From contig CAYFPS010000029.1 of assembly GCA_964345075.1 (NCBI GenBank), positions 1-34,285 of the forward strand: a DNA stretch of 34,285 nt. The letters are read 5' to 3'. Below are positions 19,340 through 27,189 of the stretch, piece after piece (positions within the stretch are counted from its first letter, which is position 1; every line of letters begins with the position of its first letter). Under the pieces are notes generated by a model that saw only the letters and a program-made list of their open reading frames with translations, made no database searches and was not told where the DNA came from. Both the position numbers and the translations under genes were made by a program. This DNA comes from CAYFPS01 sp964345075. Its GTDB lineage: Bacteria > CAIWAD01.

Positions 19340-19927
19340 GTGAGTTACACCGTCCCGACGAACGTCCCCGAGCGCCTAGTCGCCGGAGACACCTGGACAT
19401 TCAAGCAGTCATTCGGCGACTTCCCCGCCGACGCTGCCGGGACCGGCCTGGCCGAAACCTGGACGCTCACCACTGATGTCGTCGGCAGCTCATCCGATCT
19501 TGGCACTTTCACGGCCTCTGCGTCTGGTGCTGATCACCTGACCACGGTCGCTGCTGCTACAACTGCGGACTGGGCTGCTGGCGATTACTCGTATCAGCAG
19601 TTCGTTACCGAGAACGACTCAGGCGAGCGCCACCTCGTCGGCCAAGGCTGGCTGGAGGTCGTCACGGACCTTGCCCAGGCCACGACCTTCGATGGCCGCT
19701 CCCATGTGAAGAAGACCCTGGACGCGCTCCAGGCGACGATCTTGGGCAAGGCGTCCAAGGACCAGGAAAGCTACACGATCGGGACGCGGTCGCTATCGCG
19801 GATGTCTCCCGAAGAACTGATTTCATGGGAGTCGCACTACAAGGCACTGTGGGCGCGTGAACAACGCGCGCTTCGTCTCGAGAAGGGACTCGGTCATAGC
19901 GGTAAGGTTCGAACGAGGTTCAGCTAA
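19340..19927 (+). CDS. Possible head-tail joining protein (gpW position)
   Basis: A 195-residue protein from GTG 19340. The N-terminal 115 residues are a beta-rich domain (VAGDTWTFKQSFGDFPADAA, WAAGDYSYQQFVTENDSGER) like small phage Ig/jelly-roll modules. The C-terminal 75 residues are helical (HVKKTLDALQATILGKASKD, SRMSPEELISWESHYKALWA), recalling the gpW-like pattern of an AxxALxALxxG helix followed by a strand and helix. In lambda, gpW sits between TerL and portal, as here. The unusual N-terminal domain makes this a possible fusion. Family assignment is tentative. Confidence 0.55.
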   Translation: MSYTVPTNVPERLVAGDTWTFKQSFGDFPADAAGTGLAETWTLTTDVVGSSSDLGTFTASASGADHLTTVAAATTADWAAGDYSYQQFVTENDSGERHLVGQGWLEVVTDLAQATTFDGRSHVKKTLDALQATILGKASKDQESYTIGTRSLSRMSPEELISWESHYKALWAREQRALRLEKGLGHSGKVRTRFS

Positions 19928-21433
19928 GTGAAGATCGGCCCGCTCGAAGTCAAGCTGTCTCGCAAGGCAGCGAAAGTGGATGAGGTAAGGCGACGCGCCC
20001 ATCGCAGCCGGGCGCGTCGCCGCTCATTCGCGGCTGCGAAGTCCTCAGACCTCTACGCGGGGTTTCTCGGAGCGTCCGCTTCCATCAACGACGACCTGAA
20101 GCGAGACCTCCGCCTGCTTCGCTTTCGCAGCCGCCAGCTCTGCCAGGACAACGACTACGCGAGCCGTTTCCTGAACATGGTCGCCTCGAACGTCGTCGGT
20201 CGCCAAGGGCTGCGCCTCCAGTCGGAAGCGGTCGGCCCTGACGGGACGCCCGACACCGAGAACCGTCGCCTCATCGAGCGCGCATGGGCCGACTGGGGAC
20301 AAATAGGCGTTTGTGATGTGACCGGGCGGTATAGCTGGGTCGGCCTCAAGACGATGGCCGCACAGACCCTTGCGCGAGATGGTGAGGTCCTCATCATCGA
20401 GCACCAGGGTTATCCCAATGGCTTCGGCTACGCCCTCCAGATCATCGAGTGTGACCGTCTGAACGAAGCCATGAACGTCGAGCTGGAGAACGGCCACCGA
20501 ATCGTCATGGGCATCGAGGAAGACGCCTATGGCAGGCCGGTCGCCTACCACCTGCTCACGGGCCGCCCCGGCGACCTCTCGACTTCCTGGCAGGGTCGCT
20601 GGTACGACCGCGTTCCGGCCGATCGCGTCATCCATCTGTTCCTCCCGAAACGCCCTGAGCAGTCGCGAGGATATCCATGGCTGACGACCGCGATGCTCCG
20701 CCTGAACATGCTCGGCGGCTACGAGGAAGCAGAGTGGACGGCGGCGCGTGTCGCCTCGTGCAAGATGGGAGTCGTTACGACCCCGGACGGCGGCGGCTTC
20801 GACCCCGACGATGAGGACGCAGACGGCAACCTCATCATGGACACGGAGCCGGGAGAATGGCGGCAGCTCGACCGCGGACAGCAGTTCGAGATGTTCGACC
20901 CGAAGCACCCGAACGCCGCCTACGCAGACTTCATCAAGGGCGTGCTGCGCGGCGCAGCGTCCGGCCTGAACGTCAGCTACAACGCCCTCGCTGGTGATCT
21001 CGAAAACGTGAGCTACAGCTCGATCCGAGCTGGAGTCCTCGACGAGCGTGACTGCTGGAGGGCGCTTCAAGCCTTCGTGGCTGACGCCTTGTGTGGCCGG
21101 GTCTACCGGGTTTGGCTCGGCCACGCTTTGCTCGGCAAGCTTTCGATTCCGCCTCGCCGCTACGACATGATCTCGCCCGCTCGGTGGGTCCCCCGTGGCT
21201 GGGCCTGGGTCGATCCGCTCAAAGATGTCCAGGCTACCGAGAAGGCGGTCGCCCTCGGCGTCGGCACGCGCACGGACGCTGCCGCTGCCCAGGGCAAGGA
21301 CTGGCTCGATATCGTCGAGCAGCTCAAGGAAGAACAGCGCATCCTGCGCGAAGCGGGCCTGGAAGCCTCGACCGCAGTTGCCGGAAACCAGCCGGCGCCG
21401 GTCGCGCCGGTCCCTAACGAGGAGGACGAATAG
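19928..21433 (+). CDS. Portal protein, lambda gpB family
   Basis: A 501-residue protein from GTG 19928, immediately after the previous stop. A basic N-terminal arm precedes SSDLYAGFLGASASINDDLK, RSRQLCQDNDYASRFLNMVA and NVVGRQGLRLQSE, typical of the lambda-type portal. Later are LARDGEVLII, LQIIECDRLNE, RPVAYHLL and the stem/tunnel region FDPKHPNAAYADFIKGVLRG, LENVSYSSIRAGVLDERDCW. It forms the dodecameric DNA gate at one head vertex and binds TerL. Its TAG overlaps the GTG of the protease-capsid gene, with GGAGG at 21421-21425 inside the portal gene as its ribosome site. Confidence 0.9.
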   Translation: MKIGPLEVKLSRKAAKVDEVRRRAHRSRARRRSFAAAKSSDLYAGFLGASASINDDLKRDLRLLRFRSRQLCQDNDYASRFLNMVASNVVGRQGLRLQSEAVGPDGTPDTENRRLIERAWADWGQIGVCDVTGRYSWVGLKTMAAQTLARDGEVLIIEHQGYPNGFGYALQIIECDRLNEAMNVELENGHRIVMGIEEDAYGRPVAYHLLTGRPGDLSTSWQGRWYDRVPADRVIHLFLPKRPEQSRGYPWLTTAMLRLNMLGGYEEAEWTAARVASCKMGVVTTPDGGGFDPDDEDADGNLIMDTEPGEWRQLDRGQQFEMFDPKHPNAAYADFIKGVLRGAASGLNVSYNALAGDLENVSYSSIRAGVLDERDCWRALQAFVADALCGRVYRVWLGHALLGKLSIPPRRYDMISPARWVPRGWAWVDPLKDVQATEKAVALGVGTRTDAAAAQGKDWLDIVEQLKEEQRILREAGLEASTAVAGNQPAPVAPVPNEEDE

Positions 21434-23334
21434 TGAAGCCCGACGAAGAAGACATCATCGAGGTCATCGAGACTGGCGAGTTTCGGCGGTCGTTCTCGTT
21501 CGACCGGAGCTCGATCGACGAGGACGAGCGCACGGTCGAGCTGGCCTTCAGCAGCGAGGAGCCCGTTGATCGTTGGTTCGGCAAGGAAGTCCTCGGACAC
21601 AAGCGCGGCGAGGTCGACCTCGGTCGTCTCCGTAACGGCGCTCCGCTCCTGTTGGAGCATGACCCCGACAAGCTCGTCGGGGTCGTCGAGAAGGTGACGG
21701 TCGGCAGCGACCGCGTGGGGCGGGCTGTAGTGCGCTTCGGGAGAAGCGCACTCGCGACCGAAACCTTCGAGGATGTAAAGGACGGTATCCGGGGCAAAGC
21801 CAGCACCGGGTACATCGTCCGGGAGATGAAGTTGGAGAAGTCCGATAAGGATGGCCCGGACCTCTACCGTGCGACAAAGTGGCAACCGCTCGAAGTCTCA
21901 CTCGTCTCCATGCCAGCCGACGACTCTGTGGGAGTCGGTCGTGCGAGCGAAGCCTGTGCCATCAGCACCCGAGTTCTCAACCACGGCAACAACGGAGGAA
22001 ACCGAACCATGCCGCCCGAAGACATTACGCCCGCCCCGACCAACCAGGGCGGTACCCCGACCCCCGAGCCGCGCGTCATCGTCGATGACGCGGCTGTCGA
22101 ACGCGCCCGCTCCGATGAGCGCCAGCGCATGGCTGACATCTCCTCACTGGCGGACCAGCACGGCCACCGCGAACTCGCCACCCAGGCGATTGCGGAGGGC
22201 TGGGCGCTCGAGCGCTTCCAGAACGAGCTGCTCGGCAAGATCCGCTCGGCGCCGGTCGCCCCGATGGGCAACGGCGACCTGGGCATGGACGACAAGGAGG
22301 TCCGTCGTTACAACGTCCTCAAGGCGCTGAACGCGATGGCGAACCCGACCGACCGGCGCGCCCAGGAGGCCGCCGCGTTCGAGATCGAGTGCAGCGAGGA
22401 GGCTGCCAAGCAGCGCGGCAAGGAGGCTCGCGGCCTCATCATGCCCGCCGATGTCTGCCGTCGTGACCTGACGGTCGGCACGGCCTCCGCTGGCGGCCAC
22501 ACCGTCGCGACCGACTACCGCTCGCTGATCGAGAAGCTGGACAACACCAGCATCGCGCTCCAGCGTGGTACCGCGCTGCGTGACCTCGATGGCCCCGTGT
22601 CGTTTCCGCGTCAGACCGGCGGCGCGACCGCCTACTGGGTCGCTGAGTCCGGCGCTGGCACGGAGTCGGCGGCGACCTTCGATCAGGTGACTCTGAACCC
22701 GAAGACCGTCACGGGCTACTCGGACCTCAGCCGCAAGCTGCTGATCCAGTCATCCGTCGACATCCAGGCGTTCGTCGAGTCCGACATTGCCAAGCGGATC
22801 GCCCTGGCTCTGGACCTCGCCGCCATCAATGGCAGCGGTGTCGCGAACCAGCCGCTCGGCATCCTGAACACGACCGGCGTCGGCACCTTCGGCGGCGACA
22901 CCAACGGCATCGCGCCGACCTGGGCGCACATGGTCGATGGCTGGACCGCCGTCGCGCAGGACAACGCCTTCATCGGCGACATGGCCTGGCTGACCAACTC
23001 GAAGGTAGTTGGCAAGCTCCGCAAGACCGCGATCAACGCCACCTACGGCGACAAGATGATCTACGAGGGCGAGTCTCTGATGGAGGTCCAGATGCTCGTG
23101 TCGAACAACGTACCGAGCAACCTCACCAAGGGTTCTGGCTCGTCGCTGTCTGCGATGATCCTGGGCAACTGGGCGGACCTGCTCGTGGGCCTCTGGTCGG
23201 GCGTTGACCTCCTGGTCGATCCTTACACCGGAAGCACGACCGGCACCGTGCGCGTCAGCATCTTCCAGGATGCGGACGTCGCTCTGCGGCACGCCGAGTC
23301 GTTCGCGATCTTCAACGACATGATCACCACCTGA
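21433..23334 (+). CDS. Prohead protease (S78) - major capsid protein fusion
   Basis: A 633-residue polyprotein. Residues about 15-170 are an HK97-type U35/S78 prohead protease: LLLEHDPDKLVG (His76) and WQPLEVSLVSMPAD (Ser156). Residues 193-330 are a Pro-rich then coiled scaffold (delta-domain) region. From about 345 to 633 is an HK97-fold major capsid protein (TDYRSLIEKLDNTSIALQRG, YWVAESGAGTESAATFDQVT, SRKLLIQSSVDIQAFVESDI, GSGVANQPLGIL). Self-cleavage would release the capsid. An internal ribosome site and ATG at residue 193 may make scaffold-capsid without protease (see the internal start entry). Confidence 0.92.
   Translation: MKPDEEDIIEVIETGEFRRSFSFDRSSIDEDERTVELAFSSEEPVDRWFGKEVLGHKRGEVDLGRLRNGAPLLLEHDPDKLVGVVEKVTVGSDRVGRAVVRFGRSALATETFEDVKDGIRGKASTGYIVREMKLEKSDKDGPDLYRATKWQPLEVSLVSMPADDSVGVGRASEACAISTRVLNHGNNGGNRTMPPEDITPAPTNQGGTPTPEPRVIVDDAAVERARSDERQRMADISSLADQHGHRELATQAIAEGWALERFQNELLGKIRSAPVAPMGNGDLGMDDKEVRRYNVLKALNAMANPTDRRAQEAAAFEIECSEEAAKQRGKEARGLIMPADVCRRDLTVGTASAGGHTVATDYRSLIEKLDNTSIALQRGTALRDLDGPVSFPRQTGGATAYWVAESGAGTESAATFDQVTLNPKTVTGYSDLSRKLLIQSSVDIQAFVESDIAKRIALALDLAAINGSGVANQPLGILNTTGVGTFGGDTNGIAPTWAHMVDGWTAVAQDNAFIGDMAWLTNSKVVGKLRKTAINATYGDKMIYEGESLMEVQMLVSNNVPSNLTKGSGSSLSAMILGNWADLLVGLWSGVDLLVDPYTGSTTGTVRVSIFQDADVALRHAESFAIFNDMITT
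21994..22011 (+). promoter_or_regulatory. Internal ribosome site and in-frame ATG in the protease-capsid gene
   Basis: GGAGG (21994-21998) and ATG (22009-22011) are in frame at codon 193, after a Gly/Asn linker (HGNNGGN) that ends the protease domain. Initiation here yields a 441-residue scaffold-capsid protein, allowing many capsid chains per protease, as lambda Nu3 starts inside C. Confidence 0.6.
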
Positions 23335-23340
23335 TCGTGA

Positions 23341-23388
23341 GGTCGGTTCCCCCTGTAGGTCTATAGACCCACAGGGGGAATACCGACC
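23341..23388 (+). promoter_or_regulatory. Large mRNA hairpin after the capsid gene
   Basis: GGTCGGT and TCCCCCTGT (23341-23356) pair with ACAGGGGGA and ACCGACC (23371-23388) with a two-base bulge; the apex GGTCTATAGACC (23358-23369) is itself a palindrome. More than 20 pairs in all. With no T-run after it, it more likely caps or punctuates the capsid mRNA (partial termination, processing or 3'-end stability) than fully terminates. Confidence 0.6.
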
Positions 23389-23401
23389 GGGAGCGAGCGC
23401 A

Positions 23402-23656
23402 ATGACCCGAATCAAGATCTTGACCCGAACCATCTGCGACAAGCGCGATGTCGCGGCTGGTGAGGTCATCGAAGCGTCACCGTCCGCGACGGCGATGCTC
23501 GTCGCACTCGGCAAGGCCGAGATCTACCTGGGCGAGGTGGTGGTCGAGAAGGCCGCCGAGACGACCGAACCCGAACCGGAGATCGCCGAGGCTTCGAAGC
23601 CGAAGCGTGCCTCCACCCGGAAGAAGACCACCAAGAAGAAGCCCAAGGAGGGCTAA
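23402..23656 (+). CDS. Small head-region protein with basic tail
   Basis: An 84-residue protein. The first 45 residues (RIKILTRTICDKRDVAAGEV, then SATAMLVALGKAEIYLG) form a compact beta-hairpin/helix domain of a type often encoded after phage capsid genes ('replace/limit: key-in-sequence' FI-like proteins). The tail is Glu/Pro then Lys/Arg-rich (RASTRKKTTKKKPKEG). It resembles in layout the protein at 25440-25637 (YGETVEVEDDYADALIEGGQ then Lys tail). A ribosome site GGGAGCG lies before ATG. Probably a head completion or assembly factor. Confidence 0.6.
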   Translation: MTRIKILTRTICDKRDVAAGEVIEASPSATAMLVALGKAEIYLGEVVVEKAAETTEPEPEIAEASKPKRASTRKKTTKKKPKEG

Positions 23657-23660
23657 CATC

Positions 23661-24056
23661 ATGAACGTCCAATCGTGGGCCTCGGCCCTGACCATGAAGG
23701 AGCTGGAAGCTGCGGATACACAGAGTTCCGGCGCGAACAACGGGACCGGCGTTGATGTCTCGACCATGACCGGGCAGGTCGTGGTCGTGCTGTCGGCGAC
23801 CAACTCGGCCGGCACCGACCCGACGCTCGACGTCAAGCTCCAGACCTCGGCCACCGTTGGCGGCACCTACGCCGACATCAGCGGCGCGACCTTCACCCAG
23901 GTCACGGACGCGGCCGACTCCACCGAGAAGATCACGCTCGACATCGACTCGATCGCAACCGACTTCATCCGGTGCGTCGGGACCGTCGGCGGGACCTCAA
24001 CCCCGACCTTCGAGTATAGCGTCGTGCTGCTCGGCTACGACAAGTATCCGGCCTAA
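23661..24056 (+). CDS. Capsid decoration-like protein
   Basis: A 131-residue protein from ATG 23661; AAGGAGGG (23645-23652) is a strong ribosome site. The sequence is nearly all beta, with GVDVSTMTGQVVVVLSATNS, PTLDVKLQTSATVGGTYADI and TPTFEYSVVLLGY, matching a common small phage head protein pattern (LDVKLQxSxxxxGxyxDi). Position three genes after the capsid and a high level ribosome site suit a decoration protein. The longer in-frame reading upstream is rejected because it overlaps 23402-23656. Confidence 0.65.
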   Translation: MNVQSWASALTMKELEAADTQSSGANNGTGVDVSTMTGQVVVVLSATNSAGTDPTLDVKLQTSATVGGTYADISGATFTQVTDAADSTEKITLDIDSIATDFIRCVGTVGGTSTPTFEYSVVLLGYDKYPA

Positions 24057-24075
24057 CGCGGTCGGCTGCTGACTG

Positions 24076-24444
24076 ATGGCGTTCACCGAAGACCACTCTG
24101 CCTTCCTCGACGAGGACGACTTCGCCGTACCGGCCTCGGTCGGCGGGTCTTCGGTGTCCGTCATTTTCGATCACGCCTTCGTCGAGGTCCAAGGCATCGC
24201 CGGCGAGCAGCCGATGGTCCTGGCCGATGACGGCGACATCTCCTCCGTGAGCGTAGGCGACGCGCTGATCGTGAACGACACGCTCTACGCTATCCGCGTG
24301 AAGCGACCTGACGGAACAGGTCTGACAATGATGCTCCTGGAGGAAACGGCCACGAACAGCGCGCCGTCGTTCGGTGACACACGGATCACCGAGGCGGGTC
24401 ATACCCGCATCACCGAGGCAGGCGACACCCGGATCACAGGATAG
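24076..24444 (+). CDS. Head-tail joining protein candidate with 8-residue repeats
   Basis: A 122-residue protein. Residues 1-95 form a small beta domain (FDHAFVEVQGIAGEQPMVLA, VSVGDALIVNDTLYAIRVKR, GLTMMLLEE) with the size and position of lambda gpFII-type or 'stopper' head-tail joining proteins. The C-terminus carries three copies of an octapeptide (GDTRITEA / GHTRITEA / GDTRITG), encoded by 24-base DNA repeats at 24373-24441. Such TRITEAG tails appear in phage structural proteins. Probable head completion role. Confidence 0.6.
   Translation: MAFTEDHSAFLDEDDFAVPASVGGSSVSVIFDHAFVEVQGIAGEQPMVLADDGDISSVSVGDALIVNDTLYAIRVKRPDGTGLTMMLLEETATNSAPSFGDTRITEAGHTRITEAGDTRITG
24373..24441 (+). repeat. 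24-base tandem repeats coding an octapeptide
   Basis: Units at 24373-24396, 24397-24420 and 24421-24441 (partial) share ATCACCGAGGC. The protein repeat is GDTRITEA. Confidence 0.7.
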
Positions 24445-24448
24445 GCTC

Positions 24449-25003
24449 ATGGTAGACAAGAAGATCACCGACTTCGATGCCATCTCGACCGAGGCGGACG
24501 GCGACCTGTTCGAGATCGTCGGCGATGTTGCTACGACCCCGGCGTCCTACAAGATCACGCGTAAGACGCTCCTGAACTACCCGGTCACCTTCGGGCAGAT
24601 CTACGTCTATAGCGGCAGCACGGCGCAGACGGGCATCGCGACGAGCTACGTCAAGCTCACGGCGTTCACCACGGACGGCGAGAGCAACAACGTCACGCCT
24701 AGCGGCGACACGATCGCCGTCACGAACATCGGCGTCTACCGCGTCGCGTGGCAAGTTTCATACGGCGGCTCTGGCAACACGACCTTCACCATCGCGCCGC
24801 ACTTCGACGGGACCGAAGTCCAGGCGTGCGCGGTCGAGCGGAAAACCGGCACCGGCGGCGATGTTGTGTCGTGCGGCACGGTCGGCTATTACAACGTCAC
24901 CGCAGCGGGAACCTTCGACTTGCGAATCAAGGCAGACGGAGCGAGCAAGTCCGTGACGCCGTCCTATGCCCAGCTCACGGTCGAGAGGGTCAAGCTCGGG
25001 TGA
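24449..25003 (+). CDS. C1q/TNF-like jelly-roll virion protein (head fibre candidate)
   Basis: A 184-residue protein from ATG 24449. The N-terminus KKITDFDAISTEADGDLFEI is a virion-attachment type motif common in phage fibre proteins. Residues about 55-180 follow a C1q/TNF-like beta pattern: YVKLTAFTTDGESNNVTPSG, DTIAVTNIGVYRVAWQVSYG, TFTIAPHFDGTE, VGYYNVTAAGTFDLRIKADG and a final strand TPSYAQLTVERV. It sits between head-completion and tail-terminator genes, an odd place for a tail fibre, so it may be displayed on the head or neck. Assignment rests on pattern, not alignment. Confidence 0.5.
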   Translation: MVDKKITDFDAISTEADGDLFEIVGDVATTPASYKITRKTLLNYPVTFGQIYVYSGSTAQTGIATSYVKLTAFTTDGESNNVTPSGDTIAVTNIGVYRVAWQVSYGGSGNTTFTIAPHFDGTEVQACAVERKTGTGGDVVSCGTVGYYNVTAAGTFDLRIKADGASKSVTPSYAQLTVERVKLG

Positions 25004-25443
25004 CCCATCCTCGTAAGACTGTCCGCGCGAGCGCGATCACCGCGCTTACCGGACTCACGACTACCGGGTCTAATGTCTTCGAGTCTCAGATCTATCCGCT
25101 CGAAGACAGCAACCTCCCGGCCCTTCTCGTTTACACGAGGGCAGACGCCTTCGGGGCCGCCGAGCGGGAGTACACCAGCGTTACCGCTACCTGGGGCGGA
25201 TACGCCCGCCAGATCACCTTGGTCGTCGAGGCGCACGTGAAGTCCACGGCCACGCCCGACGCGACCATTGACACGATCTGCGAAGAAGTCGAGACTGCTC
25301 TCGAAGCCAAGTCGGCCTGGACCTCAAACGTAGGCCAGATCACCTACGAGGGCACCGAGATCGAGTTCTTCGACGAGGCCGAGGTCCGGCAGGCTGTCGC
25401 GACCATCACCTACATCGTTTCGTGGTTTCCTAACCTGACATGA
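25000..25443 (+). CDS. Tail terminator / minor tail protein U-like
   Basis: A 147-residue protein from GTG 25000 overlapping the previous stop (GTGA). The pattern RASAITALTGLTTTGSNVFE, LPALLVYTRADAFGAAER, QITLVVEAHVKSTATPDATI and a closing strand VATITYIVSWFP fits gpU-like tail terminators (RxxvxxxLtg.. followed by P.l.V.t). It caps the tail tube end that joins the head. Position just before the tail tube gene supports it. Confidence 0.7.
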   Translation: MTHPRKTVRASAITALTGLTTTGSNVFESQIYPLEDSNLPALLVYTRADAFGAAEREYTSVTATWGGYARQITLVVEAHVKSTATPDATIDTICEEVETALEAKSAWTSNVGQITYEGTEIEFFDEAEVRQAVATITYIVSWFPNLT

Positions 25444-25637
25444 AAAAGATCACCAACGCAAGCAAGCTCGAAGCGGCTTTTCGCGTTCCGCGAGTCGGGA
25501 CGGTCGCCTACGGCGAAACGGTGGAAGTCGAGGACGACTACGCCGACGCGCTGATCGAGGGTGGGCAGTTCAAGGCTGCCGCCTTCCCCACCAAGAAGAC
25601 CCCGAAGGCCGAGAAGGCCAAGGAGATTGACCGATGA
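25440..25637 (+). CDS. Small hypothetical protein with Lys-rich tail
   Basis: A 65-residue protein that starts in the stop of the terminator gene (ATGA) and ends in the start of the tail tube gene (ATGA). The folded part (VGTVAYGETVEVEDDYADAL, then IEGGQFKAA) resembles 23402-23656, followed by a Lys/Ala tail. Translational coupling on both sides suggests fixed stoichiometry with the tail proteins. Function unknown. Confidence 0.6.
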   Translation: MKKITNASKLEAAFRVPRVGTVAYGETVEVEDDYADALIEGGQFKAAAFPTKKTPKAEKAKEIDR

Positions 25638-26668
25638 CTGATTTCACCGACCGCCGCGTCGGCATCGGCGGCTTCATCGGCTGGGCCGAAGAATCGACCT
25701 TCGGAACCGCCGCTGCGGCCGCGAACTACCTTCAGATCGCTCCGGGCGATGAGACGTTTCAGCTCGACCAGGAGTTCATCGAAGGCTCGCACACGAACGA
25801 GCGCGGCGTCGATACCGCCGATGTCGTCAAGGGCATGAGCGCGGTGTCGGGCACCTGGGCACACGATCTCCGCTACGGCGGCGGCTGGGGCCTCCTCCTG
25901 GAGCATCTGATCGCCGACGAGGTCCTGACCGCCGGGGCCAGCCCCTACACGCACGACTTCGACGTCGGCGTCTACGCCTCCGGCATGGCCGGGAAGGGCA
26001 TCTCGTTCACGGTCGCCAGAGACGGACTCCTAGTCGGCGGGTCCGATGTCGCTGACCGCTACATCGGCTGCCGCCCGACCGCTGTCACGATCACCTGCGA
26101 GGACAACGCGATCGCGCGTGCCGAGTGGACGATCATCGGGGCCAGCGCCGGGACGGTCGCCATCCCGACGCCGACGTTCCCGACCGACAACTACATGAAG
26201 GCGCCGTCCGACGCTGGCAGCCCGACCGCCGGGTTCAAGTACGGCACCGATACCAGCGAAGACACCTACCCGTGCCGCCGCTGGTCGCTCACGATCTCGC
26301 AGCCTTGGGACCCCGTTCGCGCGGTCCAGGCCGCAGCCATGAGTGAGCCGACCCTCGGTGGTCGGATCGAGGTCACGGGCTCGTGTGAAGTCCTGTTCCA
26401 AGGGACCGGCGCAAGCGGCGACACCTTCACCACGAATTACCGGGCCGGGACCGCCGCGTCGATGATCCTGACCCTGGAAGGCCCGACCGCTGCGAACGAG
26501 TCGCTCGTCATCGACATGCCGACCGTCCGCATCACTTCTCCGCCCGACGCGCACATGAGCGAAACCGGAGCCGTTTGGCAGACGGTCGAGTTCAAGGCGT
26601 ATCGGTCGGGTTCTGGCCACGAGGCCGACATCACCTTGACCAACTCCGACGCCGCGCTCAACAGCTAG
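25634..26668 (+). CDS. Major tail (tube) protein
   Basis: A 344-residue protein. The opening VGIGGFIGWAEESTFGTAAA is typical of phage tail tube proteins ('a.ee.tfGt'). Further features are QLDQEFIEGSHTNERGVDTA, SGTWAHDLRYGGGWGLLLEH, ISFTVARDG, RPTAVTITCEDNAIARAEWT and a second beta module ending VWQTVEFKAYRSGS. Two repeated beta-sandwich halves and a later extra domain are usual in long tubes. It is placed before the G/GT chaperone and tape measure genes as expected. Confidence 0.82.
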   Translation: MTDFTDRRVGIGGFIGWAEESTFGTAAAAANYLQIAPGDETFQLDQEFIEGSHTNERGVDTADVVKGMSAVSGTWAHDLRYGGGWGLLLEHLIADEVLTAGASPYTHDFDVGVYASGMAGKGISFTVARDGLLVGGSDVADRYIGCRPTAVTITCEDNAIARAEWTIIGASAGTVAIPTPTFPTDNYMKAPSDAGSPTAGFKYGTDTSEDTYPCRRWSLTISQPWDPVRAVQAAAMSEPTLGGRIEVTGSCEVLFQGTGASGDTFTTNYRAGTAASMILTLEGPTAANESLVIDMPTVRITSPPDAHMSETGAVWQTVEFKAYRSGSGHEADITLTNSDAALNS

Positions 26669-26683
26669 GCAACCGAGAACAGC

Positions 26684-27073
26684 ATGGAAAACCCGGAAAC
26701 CATCATCACCCTCCCCAACGGAACGGAGGTCCGCTTCGGGCCTCCGTCTGTGTGGGATTCCGTCAAGTTCCGCGAGAAGTTCGGCAAGAATATCGAGGCG
26801 CTTGGCATGGAGAAGATCGCCGTCGATGCGATGCCCGAGAACGAGCGTGACGAGTTCGAGGACTTCCGCAACCGAGGAACGCTATGGCTCGTCTGGCGCT
26901 GCGCGTGCGCGGGCGGCTACGACAAGGACGAGGAGTCCTTCTGGACTTCGGTACCCGTGACCGGCGGCACCTTCGCGAAGATCGTTGCCGTGGCGACCAG
27001 TTTTTTCGGCGAGCCGCGCGGGTCCGAGATGTCGTCCGGCTCGTCCGGAGCGGGCTCGGGCGGGAAGAACTGA
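26684..27073 (+). CDS. Tail assembly chaperone, gpG-like
   Basis: A 129-residue protein. Beginning ITLPNGTEVRFGPPSVWDSV, it has a helical middle (FREKFGKNIEALGMEKIAVD, FRNRGTLWLVWRCACAGGYD) and a Gly/Ser-rich end (SSGSSGAGSGGKN). Position between tail tube and tape measure and the in-frame slippery site near the 3' end (27001-27007) identify it as the short form of the tail chaperone pair that binds the tape measure protein during assembly. ATG lies after an AGAACAGC leader with no clear ribosome site. Confidence 0.8.
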   Translation: MENPETIITLPNGTEVRFGPPSVWDSVKFREKFGKNIEALGMEKIAVDAMPENERDEFEDFRNRGTLWLVWRCACAGGYDKDEESFWTSVPVTGGTFAKIVAVATSFFGEPRGSEMSSGSSGAGSGGKN

Positions 27074-27189
27074 AGGCGATGACCAGCACCGAGGGGCGCG
27101 CGCTGGCCGAGATGCTCACCTGGGAGCAGCACGACCGACTGCGCCGCTCGAAGTCTCCGACCTTCATCAACGAAGCTGACCTGCTCTGA
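26684..27189 (+). CDS. Tail assembly chaperone frameshift product, gpGT-like
   Basis: The product joins codons 1-108 of the gpG-like gene to the -1 frame at slippery heptamer T-TTT-TTC (27001-27007, frame-0 codons AGT TTT TTC), giving 168 residues. The -1 frame is open from 27007 to the TGA at 27187-27189 and encodes RRAARVRDVVRLVRSGLGRE, ELKAMTSTEGRALAEMLTWE, then QHDRLRRSKSPTFINEADLL. The stop overlaps the tape measure ATG. This is the lambda G/GT arrangement. A 36-codon stand-alone reading from ATG 27079 also exists but is less likely. Confidence 0.75.
27001..27007 (+). promoter_or_regulatory. Slippery heptamer TTTTTTC (-1 ribosomal frameshift)
   Basis: The heptamer fits X-XXY-YYZ with both tRNAs able to re-pair on TTT TTT. 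GC-rich sequence starting a few bases downstream (CCGAG at 27023 region and CTCGG at about 27054) can form a stimulatory structure. Confidence 0.7.

Noticed and set aside
20045..21124. 359-codon minus-strand open frame
   Set aside because: It is antisense to the portal gene; long antisense frames are expected in GC-rich coding DNA with third-position G/C.
23448..23660. N-terminal extension of the decoration-like protein
   Set aside because: It overlaps 23402-23656 in another frame and is Arg/Pro-rich nonsense; AAGGAGGG marks ATG 23661 as the start.
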